Positions 36,954 through 44,935 of a DNA stretch of 64,000 nucleotides are shown here, piece by piece. The DNA comes from Klebsiella pneumoniae (lineage in GTDB: Bacteria > Verrucomicrobiota > Verrucomicrobiia > Limisphaerales > SXTU01). The DNA lies in contig CALQJI020000010.1 of the NCBI GenBank assembly GCA_943330855.2, forward strand, positions 17,982 to 81,981. Reading direction: 5' to 3'. The translations under genes were made by a program, and so were the position numbers. The first letter of the stretch is position 1, and each line of letters begins with the position of its first letter. Under the pieces are notes generated by a model. That model searched no databases. It saw only the letters and a list, made by a program, of their open reading frames with translations, and was not told where the DNA came from.

Positions 36954-38231
36954 CGGCAGGACCACTGACTTCCACTTGCCCGGCTGTCCGGCGGTGGATT
37001 CTGTCCAGAGGACACGGTAGCTGCCGGACACGGCGACGACACGCGGGTAGGCGGCGTTGATGCCCTTGGAGGAAAGCTGCTTCGCCTCGCGCCAAGTCTT
37101 GCCGCCATCCGTCGAGGTCACGGCGAACACGCTACTTTCGCCATCGCCCACGCGGTCCCAAACGGCGGCGAGATTTTGCCCCCCCGTGCTGGCGAGATCG
37201 CCGCGCCGGGCGTCGGCATCGCCGAGACGCTGCGGCGTGGACCACGACTGACCTTGGTCACTGGAAGAAAGATGATACACCCCGCTCTGACCCGTCGCGC
37301 CGGTCCACACAAGCGCGTGCAAGGTGGAGCCGCGCACGATCAACCCACCGCCGACGTGCGGGCAGCCGGCGAAGTCCCAGTTGAAGCGTCCGACTTTCGC
37401 GGGATCGCCCCAGCGCGCACCGTGGTCGGTGGAAGAAATTACGGCCATGTCGCGCGGGTTCTTGTCACGGAAAAGCGCGTGGACGGAGCCATCCGCGCCG
37501 AGGGCGAGCGTGTTCCAACAGCACTCGCAGGTCTCGGGTTTGAGCGTGGCGTTCTTGCTCCACGTTTTCCCGGCGTCCTTCGAGTTCGCGTAGCGCAGGC
37601 CCTTGGGCCCGCCCCGGCTGTCGAGCCAGACGAGGTGAAAGGTGCCCGCCGCATCCGCCGCGCAGTCCACGAAACTGTGGTCGGAGAGGAGGCCGTCGTC
37701 GGCGGGGTTCGGGCCGGGCTGCCACGTCGCGCCGCCGTCAGTGGAGAGCGCAGTGGCCATCGGGCCGCGACCATTGAAACCGGTGCCAGCGGTGTTCCAA
37801 ATCGCGACGAGCTTCCCGCCGCTGGCGGCAAGTTGCGCGTCCATCCCGCGATGCGGGGCGAGCGGCGACGTCGCGCCGGCATCCACGCGAACCGATGTGG
37901 ACCAAGTGGCTCCGGCGTCTGTGGAGCGCAGGTGGAGGAGCGCGGGGGTCTTGGCGTTGGCGGAGTAATCCGCGAGGAGAAGGTGAATTGTGCTGCCGTC
38001 GACGGCGACATCGAGACTGTCCACGCCCCAGCGGGTGACTTCGCGTTTGCCCTTCTCTTTGCCGTGGCCAGCGTGACCTGCATGGCTGTCGTTGGTCGCG
38101 TTTGAAGTGGGGGCGGCTGAAGCGGGCGCGGCGGGTGTGGGCGGCGGCGCGGTGGGCTTCAGGCCGCACGCAGCTAGGCCGAGGGTGGCGACGATAAGTG
38201 CGGAGAGGTGGGGAGCGGAGCGAAGTTTCAT
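36951..38231 (-). CDS. BNR/Asp-box repeat lipoprotein (sialidase-like beta-propeller)
   Basis: 426 residues from ATG 38231 (MKLRSAPHLSALIVATLGLAAC), lipobox LAAC. After a Pro/Ala/His linker, four Asp-boxes of the pattern S-x-D-x-G-x-x-W (STDAGATW, STDGGATW, SKDAGKTW, STDGGKTW) mark propeller blades. One blade carries CECCWNT, a two-plus-one cysteine cluster. Such propellers occur in sialidases and many exported glycan- or cell-surface-binding proteins; catalytic arginines of true sialidases cannot be confirmed. It is on the same strand downstream of the cytochrome c-prime-like gene. Confidence 0.85.
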   Translation of the reverse strand: MKLRSAPHLSALIVATLGLAACGLKPTAPPPTPAAPASAAPTSNATNDSHAGHAGHGKEKGKREVTRWGVDSLDVAVDGSTIHLLLADYSANAKTPALLHLRSTDAGATWSTSVRVDAGATSPLAPHRGMDAQLAASGGKLVAIWNTAGTGFNGRGPMATALSTDGGATWQPGPNPADDGLLSDHSFVDCAADAAGTFHLVWLDSRGGPKGLRYANSKDAGKTWSKNATLKPETCECCWNTLALGADGSVHALFRDKNPRDMAVISSTDHGARWGDPAKVGRFNWDFAGCPHVGGGLIVRGSTLHALVWTGATGQSGVYHLSSSDQGQSWSTPQRLGDADARRGDLASTGGQNLAAVWDRVGDGESSVFAVTSTDGGKTWREAKQLSSKGINAAYPRVVAVSGSYRVLWTESTAGQPGKWKSVVLP

Positions 38232-38559
38232 GTTAAGTCGAAGCGATGCAGTTGAGGCAGCATTCCCTTTCACGCAGAGACACAGGGTTGAGAGGCCCTC
38301 GAATCAGGCGCGTAGGCGCGGATGGGAAAAAGGTAATCGGCTGAACCAAAGTGAGTTTGGCGTTTCATGCGCGGGGATTCGCGTGATTCGCTGGTAATCA
38401 ATAATTCCCGGGGCTTCGTGGCCTTGGTGGTCTTGGTGGTCCCAATCGAATCGTTCCGGTTAAGTCTGGATTGCACAACTGCGCGGCGGCGGGGTTCCAC
38501 ACAAGCAGTGCGCCCGCCGGTGCGGTTGGCTCCGGCGGGCGCGTGCTGGGCGGGGAAAT
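38232..38559. other. 328-bp gene-free gap with degenerate repeat remnants
   Basis: No convincing gene. At its left are CACGCAGAGACACAGG remnants (about 38272-38287) of the CACAGATG-type family. Near 38410-38445 is GGCTTCGTGGCCTTGGTGGTCTTGGTGGTCCC, a threefold GGCCTTGGTGGT-like repeat. Together they suggest decayed intergenic elements. Confidence 0.5.
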
Positions 38560-38964
38560 TTACTTCTTGGCGGCGGGCTTGAAGTCGGTGTGGCAGGCCT
38601 TGCAGTTCACGGCTGCCTTGAACTTCTCGGCGGCTCCGGCTTCGCCTTTGTCGAGCGCAGCGGTGGCGCTGACGAGCTCGGCGCAGAGTTTCTTCCACTT
38701 GGCTTCGTCACCCTGCGGGGGCTTGGCGGCGGCCATGGCGGTGTAGGCGGCGAGCATGCCCTTGATTTCTTCCTTCGTGGCTTGGCCGTCGCTGGCTTTC
38801 TTGCAGACGGGGTCAGTGCCTTTCGGAGCCTTGTTGTATTTGGCCATGGCTTCCTTGATGGGGTTGGGCTTGGCATCGGCGGCGAGCAGGCCGGTGACGC
38901 AGAGGCTGAAGGCGACGCCAAGGACGGCCGTGGCGCGGAGTGCGGTTTGGGTGGTTTCTTTCAT
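38560..38964 (-). CDS. Periplasmic cytochrome c-prime-like protein
   Basis: 134 residues. A signal peptide (MKETTQTALRATAVLGVAFSLCVTGLLAA) is followed by a four-helix-bundle-like domain. The single c-type heme site is C121-K-A-C-H, near the C terminus (VNCKACHTDFKPAAKK), the position expected for cytochrome c-prime-type proteins and not for c2-type ones. The rest of the protein is a Lys/Ala-rich helix set (KEAMAKYNKAPKGTDPVCKKASDG). A possible electron carrier or gas-binding protein; no gene neighbour specifies the partner. Confidence 0.82.
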   Translation of the reverse strand: MKETTQTALRATAVLGVAFSLCVTGLLAADAKPNPIKEAMAKYNKAPKGTDPVCKKASDGQATKEEIKGMLAAYTAMAAAKPPQGDEAKWKKLCAELVSATAALDKGEAGAAEKFKAAVNCKACHTDFKPAAKK

Positions 38965-39096
38965 GGTGGGTGCGGTGCTGCTGTGTGTTGGTTAGCTACG
39001 TATCCCGAAGTGGCCGCGGCGCAGAGGTGACGCGGTTGGTCGGGAAATTATCAAGCTGGCATTGGATGCAGTTCAGCGGTTGGCATTCGACACGAA

Positions 39097-39816
39097 TCAG
39101 AACGTGTCCCAAAGCTGGTCTTTGTAGTTCGGGTCAGAGGGGTCGGTGATGCCGTTGCCCATCCAAACGCCCGCGAAGCCGGGATAGAAGGGCGCTGCGA
39201 TCGGGGTGACGGCGGAGTGGCCGTCTAGGAAGCCAATGTTCACCGCCTTGCCGTCTTGGTGTCGCGGGTTGGGCCGGCCCAACGTGGCGTTTTGCACCGT
39301 GGAGGGCGGCATCAGGTGCGTGGAGAGGATGTAGGTGCCGGGCGCGTTGAGGCCGGCGTCGCCGATGTCCACGGTGTCGGTGGGATTGCGGATGATGGAG
39401 ACATACACGTTGTTCATAAGCGTGTTGAAGCCGTAGCCGGCGGCGTTGGTTTGCTGGCGGTTGCTGGGGCAGTTCCACACCTGTCCACCCGTGGTGTCGG
39501 CGTTGCTAGTGCCTTGCTGAAGATAAGGGTAGAGCAAGGTCTTGCGGTCCACGCCGCCGCTGAAGGTGACGTGGCGGCTGAAGTCTTCGGAGTAGAGCGC
39601 GCTGGCCATCGTGACTTGTCGGGTGTTGCTGAGGCAGCGGATGCCCTTGGTCTTTTCCTTGGCCTTGGCCAGCGCGGGCAGGAGCATCCCAGCCAGGATG
39701 GCGATGATGGCAATGACTACCAACAGTTCGATCAGGGTGAAGCCGGCCGCTCCAAACCGGCGGATTGCCGGGCCAAGAAGGCCGCGGGGGGCGCTCTGGT
39801 TACTTTCAAGTTTCAT
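39097..39816 (-). CDS. Pseudopilin-like protein with prepilin cleavage/methylation motif
   Basis: 239 residues from ATG 39816. A 24-residue basic leader ends AAG before [24 protein letters not shown], the class III prepilin signal with Glu at +5, followed by [22 protein letters not shown], the standard N-helix of this PVC family. The C terminus contains [17 protein letters not shown], equivalent to the family's FxDGH motif. It is a paralogue of 10741-11589. It lies 132 bp upstream of the cytochrome c-prime-like gene. Function is as uncertain as for its relatives. Confidence 0.87.
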   Translation of the reverse strand: MKLESNQSAPRGLLGPAIRRFGAAGFTLIELLVVIAIIAILAGMLLPALAKAKEKTKGIRCLSNTRQVTMASALYSEDFSRHVTFSGGVDRKTLLYPYLQQGTSNADTTGGQVWNCPSNRQQTNAAGYGFNTLMNNVYVSIIRNPTDTVDIGDAGLNAPGTYILSTHLMPPSTVQNATLGRPNPRHQDGKAVNIGFLDGHSAVTPIAAPFYPGFAGVWMGNGITDPSDPNYKDQLWDTF

Positions 39817-40187
39817 AGGTCAACTGGCTGTTCGATGGGCGGGATGCGGGGCTGATACGGTGCACGGACGGATGGGATGAACAACCAAGCCACTCGTCAG
39901 ATTATCAAGTCCCGCATCCCGAAATTGTGCTACTTCTACAGTTTCATTTCGCACACCGGGACAGCCCGGCGGCGGATTTTTAAGGAAGGGAGGGGAGGCG
40001 GATTGAAAACCCAAGGTGGCTGAACGGAATGGCCGGCAGCGCTTCGGGTTTTCGCCTCTCCGCCCAAGTCGTTCCAAACATCCCAGCACGCAGGCTGGGC
40101 GAGGTTCCGCGGGGAATTGGGCTGTTCTAACGGCCACGCCAGAGGGCAGGCCACAGCCCGGCTTCACGCGGGCAGGGGAGGAGAAGA
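39817..40187. other. 371-bp gene-free gap
   Basis: No repeat, hairpin or gene could be supported here. It lies between the pseudopilin-like gene start and the end of a small membrane protein on the same strand, and may hold the pseudopilin promoter. Confidence 0.4.
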
Positions 40188-40607
40188 CTAGGCCGCTCGG
40201 GGCGGCGGGAGGGGTGGGGACTCGGCGCGCGGGGAAGCGGCTTCGTCATGGACTGGCAGAAGAGAAAGCGGTGCCGGGGGCTGAAGCACGAAGGAAGTGG
40301 AGCACGGCAGCGACTCGATTTTCACGAGGGGCAGAGTGGACTCACGGGCCTTCTCGGATTGCTGGCCTTCGCGGACGAGTTTGCAGATGCGGCAAGGGTT
40401 TTTGCCATCGAAGGTCTTGGCGAAGGCGTCGCTCAACGTGGTCTGCTGCGCGAAGCTAACGAACATGCCGGTCCACGCGACGGATTGGAGCAACACCCAG
40501 TGCAGCCCTACCGAGAGGGCCACGGCTAGGATGACTGCAAATTTGGCGACGCGCTTGAACAAGACGGCGCGTTTGATGACAGCCGCGCGGCACGAATTCA
40601 AGAACAA
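40188..40607 (-). CDS. Small membrane-associated protein with CxxC, unknown
   Basis: 139 residues. One N-terminal hydrophobic segment (about 18-40, LFKRVAKFAVILAVALSVGLHWVLL) then a soluble part with SVAWTGMFVSFAQQTTLSDAFAKTFDGKNPCRICKLVREGQ. The fixed-looking NPCRIC (CxxC) and the downstream polar region with a proline-rich tail are conserved features of small PVC-lineage proteins I recognise only by sequence pattern. A metal- or thiol-linked role is possible. The window gives no functional neighbour. It is divergent from the DUF192 lipoprotein. Confidence 0.6.
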   Translation of the reverse strand: MFLNSCRAAVIKRAVLFKRVAKFAVILAVALSVGLHWVLLQSVAWTGMFVSFAQQTTLSDAFAKTFDGKNPCRICKLVREGQQSEKARESTLPLVKIESLPCSTSFVLQPPAPLSLLPVHDEAASPRAESPPLPPPRAA

Positions 40608-40726
40608 TGTGCCCCGATGAAATTTGCGCCACGAAACGGCACAGCAGGCACAGTAGGCACAGCACGGCGGGGCAACATACTTCGGGCGTTTGAATTCTCG
40701 TCAGCCCTCTGCCACGCTCGCCGCGC

Positions 40727-41257
40727 ATGAAGCGAATTTCTGTCCTCCTCCTCGCCGGGGTCTGCGCGCTGCTAGTCGCGTGTCCGAAGCCGGCTCCCTC
40801 GCCCAAGACCGGGGGATCCGCCGTGTCCACGGACCCCACCGAGTCCGGCCAGCCACAGCCGAAATTACCCACGCTTAAGCTCTGGCTGGGCGCGCATGAG
40901 CTGGCGACGGAGATTGCGCGCACACCCCTTGAGCATCAACTCGGTATGATGTGGCGCACGAACATGGCGGAGATGGAGGGGATGATTTTCATCTTCGACG
41001 AGCCAGGCCGCCGCGCTTTCTGGATGCGGAACACGCTCGTGCCACTCGACATCGCCTACCTCGCCCCGGACGGCACGCTGCTCGAAGTCCACGCCGCGCA
41101 GCCGAGGAACGAGACGCCGCTGACTTCGGACAGTGAGCGTGTGCAGTTCGTGCTGGAGACGCGGCAGGGTTGGTTTCAGCGGAACAACGTGAAGCCGGGC
41201 ATGGCCGTGCGGACCGAGAAGGGCTCGTTGCAGGAGATGTTCTTCCGGCGGCGGTGA
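40727..41257 (+). CDS. DUF192-domain lipoprotein
   Basis: 176 residues. Type II signal peptide MKRISVLLLAGVCALLVAC with lipobox LVAC, then a Pro-rich linker and a DUF192 domain from about residue 48. Core motifs of DUF192: ELATEIARTPLEHQLGMMWR (RGLMfR equivalent), EGMIFIFDEPGRRAFWMRNTLVPLDIAYLAPDGTL, and a C-terminal YVLE-like VQFVLETRQGWF. The family is a small all-beta domain of unknown role in outer or inner membrane proteins. Upstream at 40648-40678 is a short threefold GGCACAG(C/T)A tandem. Confidence 0.87.
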   Translation: MKRISVLLLAGVCALLVACPKPAPSPKTGGSAVSTDPTESGQPQPKLPTLKLWLGAHELATEIARTPLEHQLGMMWRTNMAEMEGMIFIFDEPGRRAFWMRNTLVPLDIAYLAPDGTLLEVHAAQPRNETPLTSDSERVQFVLETRQGWFQRNNVKPGMAVRTEKGSLQEMFFRRR

Positions 41258-41303
41258 GCCTGCGCGGAGCGGGTGCCCCAGCGCCCCAAACGTGTCGACG
41301 CGA

Positions 41304-42770
41304 CTAAAGCAGGCGCGGTTGCCGTTCGTCCTTCGCGATGGATTCGCCGAGGCTTTCCACGCGGGCGCGGCGGCGCTCCATGATGTTCTTCTCCAACCGC
41401 AGATCGTAGGCCACCGGATAATTACCGTCGTAGCAGGCCATGCAGAAGCCCTCGCGCGGGAGGCCGGTGGCTTTCACCATGCCGTCTTGCGAGAGGTAGT
41501 GGAGCGAATCGGCGTTGAGGTAGGTGCGAATCTCTTCGTTCGTGTGGTTCGCCGCCATCAGCTTGCTGCGGTCGGGGAAATCAATGCCATACACGCATGG
41601 GTTCATGTGCGGCGGGCAGCTCACGAGGACGTGGACCTCCTTCGCGCCGGCTTCCTTGAGGCTGTTCACGCGGGTCTTGCAGGTGGTGCCGCGCACGATG
41701 GAGTCGTCCACAATGATGACGCGTTTGCCCTTCACCAGCTCGCCGATGAGGTTGAGCTTCACGCGCACCGCGAAGTCGCGGATGAGCTGCGAGGGCTGGA
41801 GGAAGCTGCGGCCCACATAGTGATTGCGGACGAAGGCCATCTCGTAGGGGATGCCGGACTCCATCGCGTAGCCCAGCGCGGCGGAGTTACCGCTGTCGGG
41901 CACGGGGATGACGAGGTCGGCGTCGATTTTGTTTTCGCGCGCCAGTTGCCGGCCCATCTCGACGCGGACGCGATAGACGTTGCGGTCGGCGATCGTGCTG
42001 TCGGGCCGGGCGAAGTAAACGTATTCGAAGATGCAGAAGGCGCGGCGCGTGTGGGCGGGAAACGCCTGCACGCTCTTCAAGCCGTCCTGGTTAATGACCA
42101 CAATCTCCCCCGGCTCCACGTCGCGAACGAACTTCGCGTGAATCAAATCCAGCGCGCAGGTCTCACTGGCGAGCACCCAAGCATCGCCAACCTTGCCGAT
42201 GGACAACGGGCGAAACCCGTGCGGATCGCGCACGCCGATGAGCTCGTGCTCCGTCATGATGACCAACGAGAACGCCCCCTCGATGCGGCGCACGGCGTTG
42301 ATGAGCGCGCTTTCCCCGCGCGGATCGCTGGGCTGGGCGAGCAGGTGGAGGATAATCTCACTGTCCACCGAAGTCTGGAAGATGGACCCCTGCGCCTCGA
42401 GCTCCTCGCGGAGCTGGGACGCGTTCGTAAGGTTCCCGTTGTGGGCCACGGCGATTTGCCCACGCGCGCAATCCACCGTCAGCGGCTGCGCGTTGCGGAT
42501 ATGCGAGGAACCCGTCGTCGAGTAACGCGTGTGGCCCACGGCCATGTGACCCACGAGTTTGTGCAATTGCGCTCCATCGAAGATTTGCGGCACTAGGCCC
42601 ATGCCCTTCTGCTCGCGGAATTGCTTACCGTCGCAAGCGACGATGCCCGCGCTCTCTTGGCCCCGGTGCTGGAGCGCGTAAAGTCCGTAGTAAGCCAGCT
42701 CGGCAGCGTTCGGATGGCCGTAAATGCCAAAGACGCCGCAGTAATGTTTGGGGTGGTCGGGTGATTGCAT
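41304..42770 (-). CDS. purF: Amidophosphoribosyltransferase (PurF)
   Basis: 488 residues from ATG 42770; a longer ATG at 42794 is possible. A 10-residue propeptide (MQSPDHPKHY) precedes the catalytic N-terminal Cys11 in CGVFGIYGH. The Ntn glutaminase part has LQHRGQESAGIV and GHTRYSTTGSS; the phosphoribosyltransferase domain shows VIPVPDSGNSAALGYA and the PRPP loop VIIVDDSIVRGTT. It catalyses the first committed step of purine synthesis, making phosphoribosylamine from PRPP and glutamine. Encoded alone, divergent from a pseudopilin gene. The cysteines in the C-terminal part (HMNPCVYGIDFP, FCMACYDGNYP) match the Fe-S-containing class. Confidence 0.96.
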   Translation of the reverse strand: MQSPDHPKHYCGVFGIYGHPNAAELAYYGLYALQHRGQESAGIVACDGKQFREQKGMGLVPQIFDGAQLHKLVGHMAVGHTRYSTTGSSHIRNAQPLTVDCARGQIAVAHNGNLTNASQLREELEAQGSIFQTSVDSEIILHLLAQPSDPRGESALINAVRRIEGAFSLVIMTEHELIGVRDPHGFRPLSIGKVGDAWVLASETCALDLIHAKFVRDVEPGEIVVINQDGLKSVQAFPAHTRRAFCIFEYVYFARPDSTIADRNVYRVRVEMGRQLARENKIDADLVIPVPDSGNSAALGYAMESGIPYEMAFVRNHYVGRSFLQPSQLIRDFAVRVKLNLIGELVKGKRVIIVDDSIVRGTTCKTRVNSLKEAGAKEVHVLVSCPPHMNPCVYGIDFPDRSKLMAANHTNEEIRTYLNADSLHYLSQDGMVKATGLPREGFCMACYDGNYPVAYDLRLEKNIMERRRARVESLGESIAKDERQPRLL

Positions 42771-42911
42771 CGGGAGTGTGCGCGCGAGACTCAAGCGGAC
42801 GCCCCGCGCCTTGGCAAGGGGAGATGTGCGCCCAAGCCCCGCCCCCTCTGGTGAGCATGGCGAAAATCGTGTTGTCGGCCCTACCTCGGCTGATACTCTG
42901 CTGCGGTAGCC

Positions 42912-43268
42912 ATGACACGCCTCGCCCCACCGCGCCGGAAGCTCGCAGCGTTCACCTTACTGGAAGTCATGATCATCGCCGCCGTCATCGGCATCATGGC
43001 CATGATTGCCGTCCCGAACTTCATCAAAGCCCGCACCACCGCCCAGCAGAAAGCCTGTGTCAAACAGCTCCACAGCCTCTCCGAGTCCAAACAGCAGTGG
43101 GCCTTCGAGAACCAGAAGCTGCCCACCGCCACCCCCACGCGGGCGCAGCTCCGGGTATACTACGGCAAGAACCGGATGCCCACCTGCCCCACCCAAGGCA
43201 CCTACACCCTCCGTCCCGTGAACCAAGAGCCGCTCTGCAGCCGCGCCGCCCTGGGCCACACCTACTGA
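42912..43268 (+). CDS. Short pseudopilin-like protein (type II secretion class)
   Basis: 118 residues. The leader MTRLAPPRRKLAA is cleaved before FTLLEVMIIAAVIGIMAMIAVPNFIKA, the classical type II secretion pseudopilin start with Glu at +5. The rest is a short helix with LHSLSESKQQWAFENQKLPTATPTRAQLRVYYG, which fits the small-pseudopilin class seen in this phylum (ACxxNLRQIDGAKEQWA). It is smaller than the two DUF1559-like relatives. It lies 77 bp upstream of the ThuA-like gene on the same strand and could be co-transcribed with it. Confidence 0.85.
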   Translation: MTRLAPPRRKLAAFTLLEVMIIAAVIGIMAMIAVPNFIKARTTAQQKACVKQLHSLSESKQQWAFENQKLPTATPTRAQLRVYYGKNRMPTCPTQGTYTLRPVNQEPLCSRAALGHTY

Positions 43269-43345
43269 GCCGCCCGCCCGCGCCCCTCGGCCCCGGTGAA
43301 TTTCCCCGTTCCATCGTCCCGTCCATTATGCTCGAATTGAAACCT

Positions 43346-44203
43346 ATGAAACGCCTGCTTCTCGCCCTCCTCACCCTCACCGCGCTCGCCTCCGCCCAAG
43401 CCGCCGCGCCCAAACCCCTCCGCGCCCTCGTCATCGCCGGCGGCTGCTGCCACGACTACGCCCTCCAGCACGTCATCCTCAAAGAAGGCCTCGAGGCGCG
43501 CACACACATCGAAGTCGAGACCATCCATTCCCCTGACCGCTCCACCAAGGCCAAGTTCGAGAAGTATGAGAAGCCCGACTGGGCCAAAGGCTACGACGTC
43601 ATCATCCACGACGAATGCTCCGCCGACGTGAAGGACCTCGACTACGTCAACAACATCCTCGCCGCCCACAAGGCCGGCGTCGCCGCCGTCAACCTCCACT
43701 GCGCCATGCACAGCTACCGCGTCGGCCAGTTCCGCGAACCCGTCCAACCCGGCTCCCCCGACGCCCTCTGGTTCGACCTCCTCGGCCTCCAATCCACTGG
43801 CCACGGCCCCCAGGCCCCCATCGCCATCACCGTCATCAACAAGACCCACCCTGCCATGATGGGCCTCGCCGACTGGACCACCATCAACGAAGAACTCTAC
43901 AACAACATCCGCGTCTTCCCCACCGCCATCCCCATGATGCGCGGCAAGCAAGTCCTCAAGCAGAAAGACGGCACCACCAAGGACGTCGAAGCCATCGTTA
44001 CCTGGGGCAACCTCTACGGGAAGACCCGCGTCTTCAGCAGCACCATCGGCCACAACAACGCCACCGTCGGCGACCCCCGCTACCTCGACATGGTCACCCG
44101 CGGCCTCCTCTGGAGCTGCGACAAGCTCAACGACACCTACCTCAAGCCCACGCCGAAGGATCCCATCCCGCCCTCGGCCAAGCCCTTCCTCGAGAAGAAG
44201 TAA
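43346..44203 (+). CDS. ThuA-domain protein (exported)
   Basis: 285 residues from ATG 43346 (MKRLLLALLTLTALASAQA); ATG 43328 (MLELKPMKRLLL) is also possible. A signal peptide leads into the ThuA-like class I glutamine-amidotransferase-like fold: ALVIAGGCCHDYALQHVILKEGL, KGYDVIIHDECSADV, AGVAAVNLHCAMHSYR and SSTIGHNNATVGDPRYLDMVTRGLLWS. ThuA domains are linked to trehalose use and to secreted sugar-modifying proteins in PVC bacteria; the cysteine of true amidotransferases is not obvious here. It closes a gene run before the 21-bp repeat array. Confidence 0.9.
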   Translation: MKRLLLALLTLTALASAQAAAPKPLRALVIAGGCCHDYALQHVILKEGLEARTHIEVETIHSPDRSTKAKFEKYEKPDWAKGYDVIIHDECSADVKDLDYVNNILAAHKAGVAAVNLHCAMHSYRVGQFREPVQPGSPDALWFDLLGLQSTGHGPQAPIAITVINKTHPAMMGLADWTTINEELYNNIRVFPTAIPMMRGKQVLKQKDGTTKDVEAIVTWGNLYGKTRVFSSTIGHNNATVGDPRYLDMVTRGLLWSCDKLNDTYLKPTPKDPIPPSAKPFLEKK

Positions 44204-44345
44204 ATCCTCAGAGCGCCGGGCTCCGATGGGCAGTGACCGTGCGCCAGCCCGCGAGAGTGAGAGAGCTGGAGCCTGACCCCGCACCCCGCCGCGCACCCTC
44301 TGCTCTCCTTTGAGGATGGGCGAAGGTTGCCGCAGGCCGGACGCC

Positions 44346-44740
44346 TCACCGACGTGCAGAAACGTCTCACCGACCTGTAGAAACGACTCCAAGTCGTGCA
44401 GAATCGCCTCACCGCAGTGCAGGAACTCATCACCGACGTGTAGAATCACATCCTCGTCGTGCAGAACCGACTCATCGGCGTGTAGAATCGCCTCTCAGTC
44501 GTATCGGGATGTGCCACCGTCGTGCTGGAGTGTGCCACCGACGGGTTGATATGTGCCACCGACGAGGTCGGTGGCACACTTCTACACGTCGGGGAGCTGA
44601 TTCTACACGTCGGGCAACTGATTCTACACGTCGGGGATGTGATTCTACACGTCGGGGATGAGTTCCTGCCCGTCGGGAAGCGGTTTCAGCCTGTCGGCCA
44701 CTCAAGTCTGCCCGTCGGCCAGATGCTTCCGTGGCACGGA
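44346..44740. repeat. Array of degenerate 21-bp units in two opposite arms around a hairpin
   Basis: From 44346 on, ten consecutive 21-bp units fit the consensus TCACCGACGTGTAGAATCGCC, for example TCACCGACCTGTAGAAACGAC and TCACCGACGTGTAGAATCACA. The array then reaches a perfect hairpin GTGCCACCGAC-gag-GTCGGTGGCAC (44553-44577). From 44580 on, seven further 21-bp units run in the reverse-complement sense (TTCTACACGTCGGGGATGTGA and variants). Both arms are open in several frames and translate into heptad-like repeats, which follows from the period. This occupies most of the 732-bp gap 44204-44935; I see no supported gene there. Confidence 0.9.
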
Positions 44741-44781
44741 TAGCAAAGAACCTATCCCAACTTACCGTCCGCCCTTGAATC

Positions 44782-44855
44782 CGGTAGGGCCGCGCTGTGC
44801 GCGGCTTCGTCTTTACCTCCTGGAGAGCCGAGGCCGCGCGCAGCGCGGCCCTACC
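44782..44855. repeat. Inverted repeat family E (GGTAGGGCCGCGCTG...CAGCGCGGCCCTACC)
   Basis: GGTAGGGCCGCGCTGTGCGCGGC (44782-44804) pairs with GCCGCGCGCAGCGCGGCCCTACC (44833-44855), one mismatch, 28-nt loop. It lies between the 21-bp array and the end of the CotH gene. Only one copy was seen in the window. Confidence 0.8.
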
Positions 44856-44935
44856 TCTCCCAGCGGGAGCGGGCGGGGGCGGCGGGGGAGAGGAGGCGGC
44901 AGGGCGGGACGTCGCGGCGGCCCGGCGGGCGGGCC

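Noticed and set aside
44346..44740. CRISPR array
   Set aside because: Units are directly adjacent with no spacers, and the arms are in opposite orientation; no cas genes nearby.
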